From Diabrotica undecimpunctata (lineage: Eukaryota > Arthropoda > Insecta > Coleoptera > Chrysomelidae): a DNA stretch of 64,000 bases. A program made the position numbers and the translations under genes. This document shows positions 46,322-63,350 of this stretch, piece after piece (position 1 is the first letter of the stretch; every line of letters starts with the position of its first letter). Under the pieces are notes generated by a model that made no database searches, had not been told where the DNA came from, and worked only from the letters and a program-made list of their open reading frames with translations. Location: NCBI RefSeq assembly GCF_040954645.1, contig NC_092808.1, positions 80,127,889 through 80,191,888 of the forward strand, given 5' to 3'.

Positions 46322-47790
46322 AATTATTATTCTTTTTCTTCTTTGTCTTTATGACCAAGTCTGCTTGTTCATTGGCGGATTAATACCTCTATGAAAGGTT
46401 CTCACTCCATCTTTTGCACGGTCTTCTTTGCACATTACTATTATTTTAGTTTTCTGAGGTGAGATTGTCATATTAAATTCTTTTGCTCTTATGTTAAATC
46501 TGTGGACCAGTCTTTACAAACTATCTTCATCTTAGGCTATCAAGATTGCGTAGCATAATATTTTTATTTCTTTGTTTCCCATTTTGTATCCTCTTTCTTT
46601 GTTAATGCTTTTGATGATTTCATCCGTGATTAAATTAAACATGGGGCTCAATGAGCTTATTCCGCTGCCTATTATTGTAAGTTCTGTTGTCCAGCTAAGT
46701 TGTCCAATCTGTTTTGACTTCCATTTTTTTTTGGTAGATTTTTTAGATAATAATTATAATATTTAAGGAAACCTTTTTTTATTATACAGAAGATGGATTA
46801 CATCTTTGTTTCTTACTTTGTCAAATGCTTTCTTTAAGTCAATCAGACACAAAATTGTGGTCACTTTTACTTTAGCGATTTCTCAGTAATTTGCTTTATA
46901 ACGAATATTGCTTCTGTACACAATCATTATCTACAAAAACCCTGTTATTCATTTGCTTAACTTATCATCTAATTTATTAGTCATTGTAAAATTTTAGTTG
47001 TAAGCTTTAGGGTAGTATTTAACAAGTTTATACTTCTGTAGTTTTCTGGCTGTTGTTTATCTCCTTTTTTTGAATAGTACAATTAGTTTGCTCGTTCTCC
47101 ATTCTTCCGGTATTTTATTGTGTTTTATAATTTTATTAATTAATGTTCTTAATTGCTGTTACACAATATTTCAGTAATTCGTTTGGTAACCCGTCTTTAC
47201 CTGCTGCTTTTCTGTTCTTCAGTTTTTCAATCAAGTATTTTACGAACTTCCTGTATATTTATGTTAAGTTCTTCATTTGTGGTATTTTTTGGTGTTTCTG
47301 ATTCTAGCGTCGTTTGTTCTTCCTCTGCATAAAATTTTTTCAGGTAGTTCACCCGTGTATCCTTATCTATGTGTTTTGGTTCTATTAGTTCCTTTACCTC
47401 TGTCCTTTGATCTCTTATAAAGTGCCATATTTCCTTTTGCACACCATAAAAATCATGTTCTTTGTTTTTTGAAAAGCCTTTCCAGCGAGCAGTTTTTATT
47501 TTTAATTACAAGTGAATGTGTTTCGTTTCTTATTGTCTTCTAATTATGGTATGCCTCTTGTGTATTGGTTGACATGTATTTCAGGTACATAAGCTTTTTT
47601 GTTTTCTTTACATTTTTCATTACTTCTGTACAAAACTATGGAGTTCTTCGCCTTGTGATCTATTTATTTTTATTTATATTTCTTTCACCAAGAACTTCCT
47701 TGACCTAGGCTAAGATATTAGACTTAATTTTGGCCCAACTTTCTTTGACTTCACCACTTTCAGTGATATGTGTGTTTCTGCTTGTTTCGG
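46322..47790 (-). pseudogene. RTE-like LINE, RT half
   Basis: Read on the minus strand. A piece near 47790-47690 gives SGEVKESWAKIKSNIL. A 71-codon frame (47442-47227) follows with QKEIWHFIRDQRTEVKELIE and DTRVNYLKKFYAEEEQ. Next are RKAAGKDGLPNELLKY near 47220-47170, IPEEWRTSKLIVLFKKGDKQ near 47120-47060 and a decayed RT core. It ends with SPQKTKIIVMCKEDRA near 46460-46420, a fixed 3' leader and an (AAG)n-like tail at 46322. It belongs to the same broad group as the 5' half at 41220-42480, but the order of the two is wrong for one element. Many stops are present. Confidence 0.7.
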
Positions 47791-49483
47791 TAATTCTTTT
47801 TTAGAATAGGTGCCTTGTGGAACCATCCTGTAAGCTTTCGACTTTTATCTTAATACATAATATGTGTTGCGTTATGTTACGACATAATATGTGTTGATGT
47901 CCAAATTGTTGTAGCACTAAAACAATGGTATATGGAACAAAGGAAATAAAACGACTTTACTCAATAAAACTTACTTATAAATTATATATTCATAATAAGT
48001 AAACCAAAAAGTAACACTACTTAACAACCTCCAGCATTACCTACATATTAACTAGTTCCGCTAAATCAAATAGACCTTCTTGCCTACAAAATTAGTCTCT
48101 TAATTAAAAGTTATAAGCATCTTGTGAGCCCTAGCACACATAACGTCAACACGTACTAGCCTGCCGTGTGCTTCTGGATTGTGCAAGGTCAAAAAGCTAT
48201 TTGTTTATTTCTTGTTAACACAATGAAAACGAAAGTTTCTTAAAATTTTTTCAATAATAATATATCAAATTAGGTGCAATTCTATTTATGTGCAGCTTTT
48301 AGAGAAATATGTAGGCAGTAAAAAAATATGAGAAAGTTAAAGAAAACTTAAGCTAAATTTTCGCTTTCTTGACTTTTAATAACTGTTAAACTACAAACTT
48401 TATGTATATAACATATTTAGTACTTTTCATGTATTTTAGCCGTACTTTACGATGGGACTAGTTATGAATTAAAATACTTTATATAAAAAATTTATTTATC
48501 TAAAAAAAATTTAATATAAATTGGTACCACGGTTTTGGGATGAGGGACGTACATACTCGCATTCAGTGAAAAAAAAAATAGTTTTTAACTATGCACCCTT
48601 CCATGCATACACAAAGGCACCCAGCTGCCGGAATAATTTAAACTCCTACTAAATTAAAAAAATTTTACTAGAACTGAGTCCTGTTTTTATTTTTTAGATG
48701 TATTTTTCGTAAATATATTCTCTAACTAAATATTTAAGTGTTCTATGCTATTTAATTTTTATTTTTTTACAATATTTTTAATTTCTTTTATTATTATGTA
48801 CGTGTTTCCATTACAGAAATGTTTAACATAGATAACAATAAATACTAAACTTAATAATTTAAAAGTTGTGAGTTAAGGACAAAAAATATTTGTATTTTAT
48901 TGAAAATTTTTATTTTTAAAAATAATACGTCGGTTAGTGCATAAAAGTAAGATTTGTTATGCCGTTAGGTATTTATATAATAGTCTAATAATAATCTAGT
49001 ATATCCAATTCAAAGGTAGTCTATTCCAAAGAGTTTATAGTGTGCGCAGATTATGAAGTTTTATATACCCATGGCGTTACATTGGCTGTGCGGACGGTAC
49101 AGAAAACAACACTAACCTAGCAAGACTCTAATTAGGGATTTTTATACTATAATAGTCTGACTGTTATTCTATTTTCTATTTTCTATTATTAAGATATAAC
49201 TTTTTTTTTACTTATGTTCCCTATTGGTAATTTGCTAATATTTTGATGAGTTTTATTTGCTAGTGCATTTGTCTTATAAAATTTTTATTTATATCTTCCA
49301 AAAATTCATTTCTGATCAAATAATTTAATTTAAATATATAATTTATTTATATATAATTTATATCTAATAATAAATTAAATAGATTGATTTCGACATGAAG
49401 AGAGATAAGTTACAATTTCTTTTTTTTTTGGGTTGCTTTAAGGAAAAATATTTAACAAATGATGTAAATTGTGTGACATCGTT
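47791..49483. other. AT-rich intergenic stretch
   Basis: No gene, family motif or clear repeat boundary was recognised on either strand. Confidence 0.5.
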
Positions 49484-50868
49484 TTAACCCTTCCAGGTGC
49501 AGAACATATTTTTTTAAGGACGAATATTTTTGAAAATTGTAAAATCAAATTTAAAATAATTATTTTTAAATTTTTTTTTTATCGGGTGGCTACCAGTGGT
49601 CGATTGAGCACTTACCGTCACCTGTAATTCACTGGTAAAATTTTTACCGCTACATCTATACACTTAAAAATAGTAAATAAAGATTTATTTCAAACTTAAT
49701 TTCAGATGATATATAGAAAAACACTCTGCATAATGCTACATCACATTTTTGTATAGGCTGCTAATAACTGTCACATATTTTGTCCTACGATTTTTCCATT
49801 TGTAAACTTAAATGATGCCACTTGCTACCAAATCAGACTTACCCATTTTTAATTTTTTGTCATCGGCTAAATGTTGCTTTAGGCAATATTTTCTAGCTGT
49901 TAGAAATATGCCACAAGTAAATATATGTTTTTCTAAGAATTTATTGAAGCTTGGCAGTGTAGAAAAAAAATGTCAAAATGAAGATAATATCCAAGCGTCT
50001 CTTTAATCAGTATGTTAGTTTTGCCTCAATAGATCTCGAAATCAATGAGGTCTCCTCTACAGATCTTCATTACTTCTGACTGTTGATCATCAATTTGAAC
50101 TATGGCACTTTGGTTTCCATATAATGTTTGGATTGTCTTGTATGCTTTTACTGTCAATATGCTTACTCATAAGTATTGATACTAGTTTGTCTACTGGCTT
50201 CATTGGCATGTACTGTTTTAAAGCCGTTTAACCTTTGAACAAGGCCATACTTTCGTCGATTGAAAAATTTCTTAATAATGTGTACGATTGATAAAGTTTT
50301 GTTTTGAAATGCCTTATAAGTGGTAGAATTTTATATAACTTAATTATCATAGTATCTCCTTTGTGAGGCATTTCTGATCTGTCACTGATGTGTAATAGTC
50401 TAAAACTTTTAAGAACCTTTTCGCAATAAACATATCTGGGAGCCATTGTAAAATAATGCTTCTGACAGTTGACTAGTACGATTTTATCATAGGTGATATA
50501 TGAAAATAAATAATTACTTTTCTGGAAAGCTAATATTGACTTTGGAATTATGAGTACAATAAAATGAACTATAGTCTAGAATTAAATATACCTTTCTGAA
50601 CCACTTCTGACTTTTTAAAAGATGAAACATCGACTTCGTCCATATTTATATTTACTTCTAGCTCCGAGTCACTGTCAGATGAGTATATGTAGGTTTTTTC
50701 CTTCTCAGTACAAAGCTGTTTGGCAGAATAATCTGGATCCAAAACTGAATCGTCAGAATCTTCATCACCACTACCTGGGAAATCAAAAGTTGAATGTGTT
50801 TGTTTATGATATTTAGATTTGTTTAATATTAACCAGTATTTGTGCTTGAGTAAGTTCGATAGCTGCAT
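49484..50868 (-). pseudogene. piggyBac transposon remnant with partial transposase
   Basis: The right end of the minus-strand element is marked by TTAA then CCCTTCCAGGTGC at 49484-49500, the piggyBac-type end. The transposase reads from an acidic N-terminus (frame 50868-50569: GSGDEDSDDSVLDPDYSAKQ, SSDSDSELEVNINMDEVD). It continues with FRLLHISDRSEMPHKGD and the SIDESMALFKG block in frame 50446-50228, which has the first catalytic Asp. LKQYMPMKPVDKLVSIL follows. A degraded stretch leads to FTCGIFLTARKYCLKQHL and VYKWKNRRTKYVTVISS. The second and third catalytic blocks are not seen. No matching 5' terminal repeat was found to the right. It is a different subfamily from the element at 19825. 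Confidence 0.8.
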
Positions 50869-53159
50869 TTAGCTGAAAAGTTTACAAACAAAATATTATC
50901 TTTTAAATCAGAGTTACCTCTATAGTCCAACAGACATTAATTATCATATTGTTTGGACCTTTATTAATAAACTGTGCCAGTTTTCTTACAGTAAATATTT
51001 TCTCTTACTGGAAGAAAACGTTTCTAAACAACTCGAGTGGTAGGTGTGTTGTCAATGTTGAATATATTAAAATAACTTTCAAATGTCAATAATAATTACT
51101 CTGTATTATGGTAAATCGTTGTTCACGCTATATGTTACGAGTCTACACTTTTTATTATCTAATATTTTAATAAATAAATTAATGAAAATATGTAATAAAT
51201 TACTATACCAACACCGATACAGTATCTTAGAAGTAGATATATTTATCTAATAAGGACCTTTAGATTAAAGCAGACTACTAACCTGCTAAATATAGATATT
51301 GCTGTCGCTTAAACGTTTGAATTAAATTTTTCTTAAATTTTTTTCTTAAAAAATATCTTTACTAATTTAGCATTGCTGCAGTTGCTAGAAATTGCTTCTA
51401 TATATCACTTATTTTTAACTTATAGATATGCCATAAGGTATTTAGGCTTGAGATTAAAGTTGTTATTATTTGGCTTCGTTTAAGAAATTTTTTCTTCGTA
51501 GTTTGTTTTTTTATATTTAAAAAGAATAATATAAAATTAAAGAATGCATCTTTTATGTAACGTACAAAAACCCAAAGAACAACAGAACATAACGATCCTA
51601 TAAGAATTTGGCTTATTTTTATCTTGTTGTACAAGTACAATTAATATTAAATTGGCACTCAGCCTGTGAGACTTGTATATACAGGGTACTGTATATACCA
51701 ATTAATACCCTTAGGTGTATTAATTCGTGTAAACAGGAATCACTCCACCGCGCTCCAATGCTGCAGATTATCTCTTTCCCCCCTATAGCACTCTGCTGCG
51801 CGATAGAGGCGCAAGTATCAGCTAAATGCTCTTATTGTAGGAGTCCTGGGTAAATGAACTCTAACATGATTTCCTAACCCAATTAGTTGCAGGCTATCAT
51901 GAGACACTTTTACCTGTTATTTTCAAGTGACATATCATTGAACTAAAATTGCTTGCTCAGACCTAAAGTCTTCGCTCCGGGCTACGCCCAGTTCGGCAAC
52001 TAAGTGCTCGAGGATAAGTGCCCTTCATGCCCAGTTTTTAAGGTTTTTGTTAGTTTTTTTGTTGGCTTGCACCTTTTTGTTAGTAGTTTTTTTGATTTTT
52101 TTGGTCTAGACCGTTTTTGCGTGTTTTGTAAATTTTTTTGCAATCCTATATTAATGGACTTTCCACAATGCTTTTAAATTTTCGTCGTTTTTAGAGCTAC
52201 GAACTTTTGTTCTAAGCTATATGTTTATATATGTCTAAGCTATATGTCTAAGCCAGTATCTGTGTTTTGGACGTTTGTGCTAGGAACAAAGGAACATAAA
52301 ACGCATCGTATCTAATAATCTTTCTCAATATTGGGCTTGGGTCGTTTTTCAATTCTACGAACTTTTTAGACTAGCCTAGCTTTTTAGATTAGCCTTTTAG
52401 ACTAGCGTGTCTATCACTCTTATTCATGACATGTTACAGTACATGACACGGTTTACGATGTATCTTGGCACGTGTACTGCTTTACTTAGGCAGTTACTCT
52501 GTTAATGTAGGTAGTATGATACTGTTTACCAGTATTAGTTTTGTTTTACGTATACATGATTTTTAAATTGTTCCAGAAATGAACATATCATTTTAAAATA
52601 TAAAATAAAAATATAGTTCTTTACACTTTTCTTAGTGTAGAATAAGTAAAATAGTCACAGCCCACGTATTGGCGCCACAGCCTCTTAAATAGTTTTCACA
52701 CCTAAATACAAGAGGGGTAATTTTCACTTAAAGTTCGCATCAAGTAGTATTTTTTTTTAGTTCGTTCTCACAGATCGCCCTTGAGGCATTGCCTTTTAAA
52801 TTCACTCTCAATTCACGTATAAAATATTTCTCTACGCCGAAATCGGGCATTTTTCTCATAAATACGGTTTTCTCTTTTACGTGTGATAAAGACAGAATTA
52901 TTTGATATTGTACTGTCAGCTACGGTCGCTTTGAACCTCTTTACTCTAAAAATAGTTAATTATAAGTCGATAAACTAAAGGTGATTTTATTTCTCTGGAG
53001 CAATATTTGCTCACCTTAACAATCCTTATCCTTCAACGGTCACTGAAGAACCAAACCTATGGAGATACATCCATTCACAAGTCCTTTGAAGTAAGGCTTG
53101 GAATCAAAAGATTTCCAACCCTCGAATATAGGGAGCCAGTTATAAGGCTCCCCTCATAA
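50869..53159. other. Intergenic stretch, probable unclassified repeats
   Basis: No gene recognised. An acagggtactg start at 51681 and a moderately GC-richer stretch (51720-52030) look like dispersed repeat sequence. Short internal repeats occur at 52205-52250 (ctaagctatatgt three times) and 52370-52410 (tagactagc-like units). Confidence 0.4.
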
Positions 53160-53590
53160 ATGTTAATGTTTTTAGAAGACAGCTTGTGCTTTTTTGGAGA
53201 TAATGTCAATTTTTCATTGTATGCTTAATTGTTATATGTTGTCTAGTGCTGTTTGTAGATTGTTTATCGTTATGTCCATGTTTTTATGTTTCGCCCAATC
53301 GATTTGTCGTCAGCATTAAGAATTTCTAGTATTCCTGCTATTCATGGAACATCGACAGTATATATTGTATACAATAAGAATGACAGAACCACCCCCTATG
53401 GCACCCCAGCCTCTGGAGTTTCAATCTTGGACAGGACTTGTCCTATTTAAATTCTAAAGCTGCGGTTGCTTAAGTATGACGTGATCAATTTTTTCATAGC
53501 CTGACTGTATCTGTATCCTCTCATTTTTTATGTTAAGGTTTTATGCCAGACTCTGTCGAAGGCTTTGCTTATATCTAGAAACAAACTTGC
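53160..53590 (-). pseudogene. Jockey-type LINE RT fragment
   Basis: The minus strand gives FLDISKAFDRVWHKTL near 53590-53540 (RT motif A), ITSYLSNRSFRI, GVPxGVVLSFLLYTIYTVDV near 53410-53350 (motif B, with a stop inside) and NADDKSIGRN near 53320-53290 (YADD box read as NADD). About 140 residues of RT palm remain, broken by stops. Jockey-group label from the KAFDRVWH and LYTIYT..DVP pattern. Confidence 0.75.
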
Positions 53591-55320
<1,730 letters not shown>

Positions 55321-55329
55321 GTTCATTTA

Positions 55330-56865
55330 ATTTTAACCGATGGCTTCATTTGAACGTTGGTTTAAGCTCTTTCGAGGGTCAAACCATACTGACCCACACA
55401 CACTTTGATAGGATACATCTATGGATACATCTATGGACAGTCTGGGGTAGTAAACCTTCAGACAAAGGGGATGCTATGAACCTTCTCGATGGATTCTGAT
55501 TCTCGAGAAGAACTCCAGTAATTAAAAATGTCACCCTTTTTCGGAGTAGGACCGTTAACGTTCCGACAAAAAGAAGGAAAGACAAAAACACGAAATGAAA
55601 AGCCAGTAGCAACTCGTTACAAAGCTATAAGGCCAAGATCGTGTATAATTCACAGTAATAGAGTAGATTGTACAATAATCCCGGTGCTCTGCACCGATGA
55701 TATTATTACAGCTCATCTAACTATAACCACGAAAGTAGGAGAGAAGATAATGGTAATGTGTTCAGCCCACTTTCCAGGTGATGAGGCTCTGTGTCCACCA
55801 AGCATTATAAGTGGCATAGTTGCATATTGTCTAGGAAAACGTTTACAGCTCAGTACAGGATGTGATGCCAACGCTCACCATACCATATGGGTAAGCACAA
55901 ACATCAATACAAGGGGTGAGTCTATTTTGAATTTTATCTTATCTGAAGGTTTGGTTATATCCAATATAGGAAACAAGCCAATTTTTGTCACTAAGGCAAA
56001 AAAGTGTTAGATTTAACACTCTGCACAAACAAGATAAGTGATTTAATAACAAATTGAGTTGTGTCTGACGAACCCTCATGAAATTCCTACAGAAATCCTA
56101 GAGATACAAACTGGGTAGGATATAGGGAGTCCCTCAATAAAAATCTCGAGGAAAGTACGATCTCATTTAAAGGCCCAGAGGTTATAGATTCGGCGGCACA
56201 AACGATAAGCGAAGCTATTATGGGGCTTACCAGAGAAACTGTTCAGAAAAAACAAGGAAAAGTACGGGCAGTAATACAGTCTGGTGGAACAACGGCTTAA
56301 AAAGGATGAGGAGGGAAGTCCGAAGCCTATTTAATAAAGCCTTAAAGTAACCAAGAATGGGATGCCTATAGGTATAAGCTAACGCTCTACAATAAAGAAA
56401 TTCGGAAATCTAAACGGAATTCATGGGAAGAGTTTTGCGAGAAAATAACAGAGATCCCGGCATGTTCATCAAATCCATTAAGTCCTAGCAAAGGATGATG
56501 CTACAATGAAAGAAGTAGGTTTCCTAAAGAAAGCTATTGGCAAATTTAGGGACACCAAAGAGGAAAGTCTTGGAGAACTGATAAAAAGATTAAAGTCATA
56601 TACTTGCCTAAGGTAGGTAAATTATCAGACCTAACACCAAAGTCATATAGACCGATAAGCCCATCTTCTTTTCTATTAAAAACGTTGGAAAGGCTTCTTG
56701 ATAGACACATCAGAGACGAAGTGCTAAAAGATAATCCTCTAAGCAATCGGCAATATGCATTCCAACTTGGTAAATTTACAGACTCTGCGTTAGATAATCT
56801 AAATAGGCTTATCTTAAAGTCAATGGAAGATAAAGAGATAGAAATGGCCGCTTTTTTAGATAGAA
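55330..56865 (+). pseudogene. R1/LOA-type LINE copy C, 5' part (endonuclease and start of RT)
   Basis: Same family as copy A (15648-18506), but includes the endonuclease. The frame 55528-56010 gives ARPRSC-like IRPRSCIIHSNRVDCTIIPV, VMCSAHFPGDEALCPP, LSTGCDANAHHTIWVSTNIN and RGESILNFILSEGLVISN. Further on are LKTLERLLDRHIRDE, SNRQYAFQLGKFTDSALDNL and MAAFLDR (start of RT motif A). It is interrupted at about 56865 by the next LINE, in the middle of motif A. Frameshifts at about 56010, 56220 and 56590 are visible. Confidence 0.8.
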
Positions 56866-58920
56866 TAGAATAGAATAGAATAGAGTTTATTTAATCAAAT
56901 ATACAAAAAAAAATTCAAAAAAAAGTCAAAGGATTAATAAAAAGTTTTGGCGAGTTTAAACATTACAAACATGTATAAAACGACAAACACACTTAATGGA
57001 ATTATAAAAAAAACATGAAATATAATTATAATAGGCAAATACCCTGACCAAACTAGTACCATTGTATAAAAGCTGTACTTCTGTACTTCGTTTTTAAATA
57101 GAAACAATGTTTCAAAAAGTGATTTGATTTTTAGCTTAAACGATAACAAGTGAATACTTTTTACTTAATCTGGCAAAAAGTTACACAAACTAACATCAGT
57201 CGAATTTTTTATGCTCTTTGTCAACCTAAAACGTTGTGCTCTAATAGCATCTCTAGATCTTGTATCGTGATCATGGACGTTGGATTTTATGTTAAACTTA
57301 CTTTTGTTGGCATGAATTTCAATCAGCGTCTCATACATATTGAGTGAAGATAGTGGCATAATACCTAAATCCAGAAGTAAAGGTTTAATGTGTTCCCTAT
57401 ACTCTGCTCTTGCAAGTATCCTCACTACTCTTTTTTGTAGTTTAAAAATTCGATCTGCGTGAGAAGAATTACCCCAAACAGTTATTCCGTACTGTAAATG
57501 GCTATGAAATAATGCAAAGTAGCACATTCTAAGGGTATTTTTAGGAATCATATAAACTAAGTTGCGTATTAAAAATATACTTGTAGCAAGTCTAGAACTT
57601 AAGTAATATGTATGAGCACTTCAATCCAAATTATCATCTAAAATGATTCCTAATAGTTTAACACTATTTCTTGAGATATACTTCCAATCGGAACTAAAAA
57701 TCAAATTCTGATTTTTCTCTTCATTTAGCTTTAGCCCATTATGTGCAAACCAATTTTTTGCTTTAGTGTGAATTTTTTAATCTATGCAAAACATTCCTGA
57801 TTTCAGTATCACTAACAGGTAATAAAGAGTCGCAAGAAGAGTGTACATCTTTCAAAAAATCTATGGCTACATTTTCATTTGTATAATTAAAAGAACTTCT
57901 AATATGTTTAGCCACTGAAGTGAAGTAATTATTGAAATCGTTTGATGTAATCGCGCTTGGACAGACCTGTTTGTTTTGAAATTTATTTCTGTGATAATTT
58001 ATAACTTTCCAACTACCACGAGATATATTTTCTGAACTGGAAAAGAAATTCTGATAAGCCAGTTTTTTCTTTAATGATATTGTTGATTTATAGTGCTTCT
58101 TAAATTTTTTATACTCACTATATTCCTTTGTAACATCAGCAATTATCTTGACTGTGGAAAGATTTTCTCTCATTTTTATTAGTTTATCATCAAACCAAGA
58201 AATTGGAGCTTTACTATGAGTTTGTGATTTTTTTAATGGAAAATTAATTTTAGTTAACTTTACATATATTTCGGTAATAAATTGAGCTAATTCTGTGGCT
58301 GTTTTAAGAGAAACAACTGAAGCCCAGTCAACGTTGTTTAACGACTGTTTTAACATCAGGATGCCATTACTTGTTATATGTCTTCTGTATGTATTAGCAC
58401 TATGATTTTTATCAGATTTTATTTTTAAGTAGAGAAATTGACCAAAATGATTAGAAATACATGTGTCCACAATTCCGCACCAGCTATCTCACTGCTTATG
58501 TTTGTTAAGATGTTATCTAAACAAGTTGCTGATCTAGTTGTGATTCTAGTAAATTTATTAATATTTATGGTTAAGCCAAAAGTAGAAATTAGATCACGGA
58601 AACTGTTTAATTCATTAGAATCTTTTTTGAAATCAATGTTGAAATCTCCAATTTTTATTATTTCTAAAAAATTAGCACAGCAAAACTCCAATAACTTTTC
58701 AAATAGCTCTAGAAAAACTTTAAAATTCCCATTTCCGGTTCTATACACTGTTACTAAAATAGTTTTAATATCTATAATTTCTAATGCACAAAATTCACAA
58801 TTATATTCACATGATATATCATTTAAGCAAATTGGTCGTGTAGAGATTGTATTATCGCTAAAAATTACAACACCTTTATGTTCCCTTACCTTCCTACAAT
58901 AAAAAGTTGACAAAAATACC
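56866..58920 (-). pseudogene. Nested LINE with internally deleted RT, inserted into copy C
   Basis: Read on the minus strand. Endonuclease: TISTRPICLNDISCEYNCEF, LVTVYRTGNGNFKVFLELFE, IKIGDFNIDFKKDSNELNS, RSATCLDNIL, frame 58913-58425. The linker is DKLIKMRENLSTVKIIADVT and SWKVINYHRNKFQNKQVCPS, in frame 58470-57763. Straight after NVLHRLKNSH (near 57765) comes KNWFAHNGLKLNEEKNQ, which belongs after the RT palm. The RT catalytic core has therefore been cut out. The C-terminal part follows: KNTLRMCYFALFHSHLQYGI, VWGNSSHADRIFKLQKRVVR, DHDTRSRDAI. The 3' end is a (TTCTA)n tail on the minus strand. It cannot be autonomous. Group: I/Jockey-like, clade open. Confidence 0.8.
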
Positions 58921-59140
58921 CATCAAGCTTTAATGTTGTTAATTCATTTTCTCTGAGCCAGTGTTCAGAGAAACATAATATTATCAACATATATATTATA
59001 TATATTATATTCTCACTTGAGAAAGGCAATCAGCCGAAACAGCTGTAGTGATAAGAATTTAAAATAAATTTTGTGGAAGTTTGAAAACAAAGTTTTCAGT
59101 GTTTTATTGTTACCTTCAGGTATATTTTGATCATAGGCTT
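58921..59140 (+). mobile_element. Short retroelement terminus with ribozyme-like motif
   Basis: After tatatattatatatattata-like DNA (58990-59010), 59016-59045 reads CTTGAGAAAGGC, AATCA, GCCGAAACAGCTG. This is a shorter form of the CTGATGA..GAAAC pattern with a GGC/GCC stem. It lies between the nested LINE and the resuming copy C. Its class is uncertain. Confidence 0.4.
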
Positions 59141-60590
59141 ACATCGAATACTCACATTCTGAAAACCACACAGAAAGGTACTATGTCCCTGGGCAGATGT
59201 AGAAGAATGTGCGGTAAGAATTGAGGACTTAACCCCAAGATGACTCTATGGTTATACACAAGGGTTATTAGACCCATGATAACCTATGGCTCGGTGACGT
59301 GGTGGACAAATACGCAGCAAGTGGGAGCAATAAGGCTGCTAGGTAATACACAAAGGCTAGCATGCCTGTGTATTACGGGAGCCATAAAAACAACTCCTAC
59401 TGCATCATTGGAATTGCTGTTGAATCTACCACCACTTCATATCTTTATACAGGGCGAAGCTAGATTAGTGATGCACAGATTAATCCATAGTCAGTGACAT
59501 ATAAGCCATATGCATGGTACTGACTACAGAAAGCTAATCGAGGAGCTAAAAGCCGATATTGTGATGGGGAAACCTATCGATGCAACAGCTACGAGATATA
59601 GCTTTAACAAAAGTTCACAATTAAGATACCAGGCAGTGAATGCTGGAATAAAGGTGTACCCATACAAGCTCCTGCTACCTGGTACACGGATGGCTCAAAA
59701 ACATCGGACGCTGTGGGAGCCCGCATAGTAGGGAAAAATCAAGGGATATATTTCCCGGTAAGTCTATTTAAGGATGTGACAGTTTTACAGGCAGAAATAA
59801 CTGCATAGAAGAAATAGAAAGGCAGAAAAGAACGTTCTGTTCAGTTGCCATCTTCACAGATAGTCAGGCAGCGCTTAAGGAACTAAATTCTGTAGAGGTC
59901 AATTCTAAGCTAGTATGGGATTGCGTGCGTGCCATTAATAAACTAGGAGACCGTAGCAAGGTTACAGTAGCCTGGGTACCGGGGCACGAGAGTTACAAGG
60001 GCAATGAAAAAGCAGATGAAATTGCCAAACAAGGCTCATCAATGCTATTCATTAGACCGGAACCCTTTTGCGGCGTTGCAAAGTCAGTAACAAGAAAGGC
60101 TAAAAGGAAATGAGTAGCTCACAAATCTCTGGAATGGTGTAGGAATTCACCAGGACAAAGACAGGCGAAACAGTTCATTACAGAACATTTGCCAAAATTT
60201 ACGGCAGACCTAATAAGCAAAGACAGGAAAACAGTCAAAGCCATAGTAGGTCTTCTAACAGGGCACTAAAAGCTGACTAGGCACTTGAAGCTGATGAGAT
60301 CAGATGATGACCTGTGCAGATTTTGTAACCTCGAAGAAGAAACAGCAGAGCACATTTTATGTCAGTGTGACAGTCTGGCAAATGTGCGGTTCTTTGTATT
60401 AGGAGAAGAAAATCCACCGGCAAATAGCTACATGAAAGGTACAGTCTCGAGGCTACTATACTAGACTTTATAAAAAAGGGTCAGGCTATAGAATGTTATC
60501 TAGGACTAGAGGATTACAATAGATCTAAAAGCGCAGTGGAATAGGCCGAAAGGCTACCTCTTTTAATCTAATCTAATCTAACAATTTAAG
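59141..60590 (+). pseudogene. R1/LOA-type LINE copy C, 3' part (RT thumb, RNase H, zinc finger)
   Basis: Resumes copy C, but about 400-450 bases of RT core present in copy A are missing. The frame 59240-59497 gives LWLYTRVIRPMITYGSVTWW and QRLACLCITGAIKTTPTASL (the segment deleted in copy A). RNase H shows YTDGSKTSDAVGARIV near 59680, IFTDSQAALKELNS near 59850 and TVAWVPGHESYKGNEKADEI near 59965. The zinc finger is CRFCNLEEETAEHILC near 60316-60363. It ends in a taatcta repeat at about 60590. Stops and frameshifts exist, but RNase H residues are intact. Confidence 0.82.

Positions 60591-63273
<2,683 letters not shown>

Positions 63274-63347
<74 letters not shown>
63274..63347. repeat. (TA)n tract
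   Basis: About 74 bases of pure TA repeat. Confidence 0.95.

Positions 63348-63350
<3 letters not shown>

Noticed and set aside
41964..47790. Reading the 5' half at 41220-42480 and the RT half at 46322-47790 as one LINE
   Set aside because: On the minus strand the endonuclease must lie at higher coordinates than the RT; here it is the reverse, so they are separate copies or rearranged.
58438..58902. 154-codon + strand frame
   Set aside because: Antisense of the endonuclease of the nested LINE, whose motifs are clear on the minus strand.
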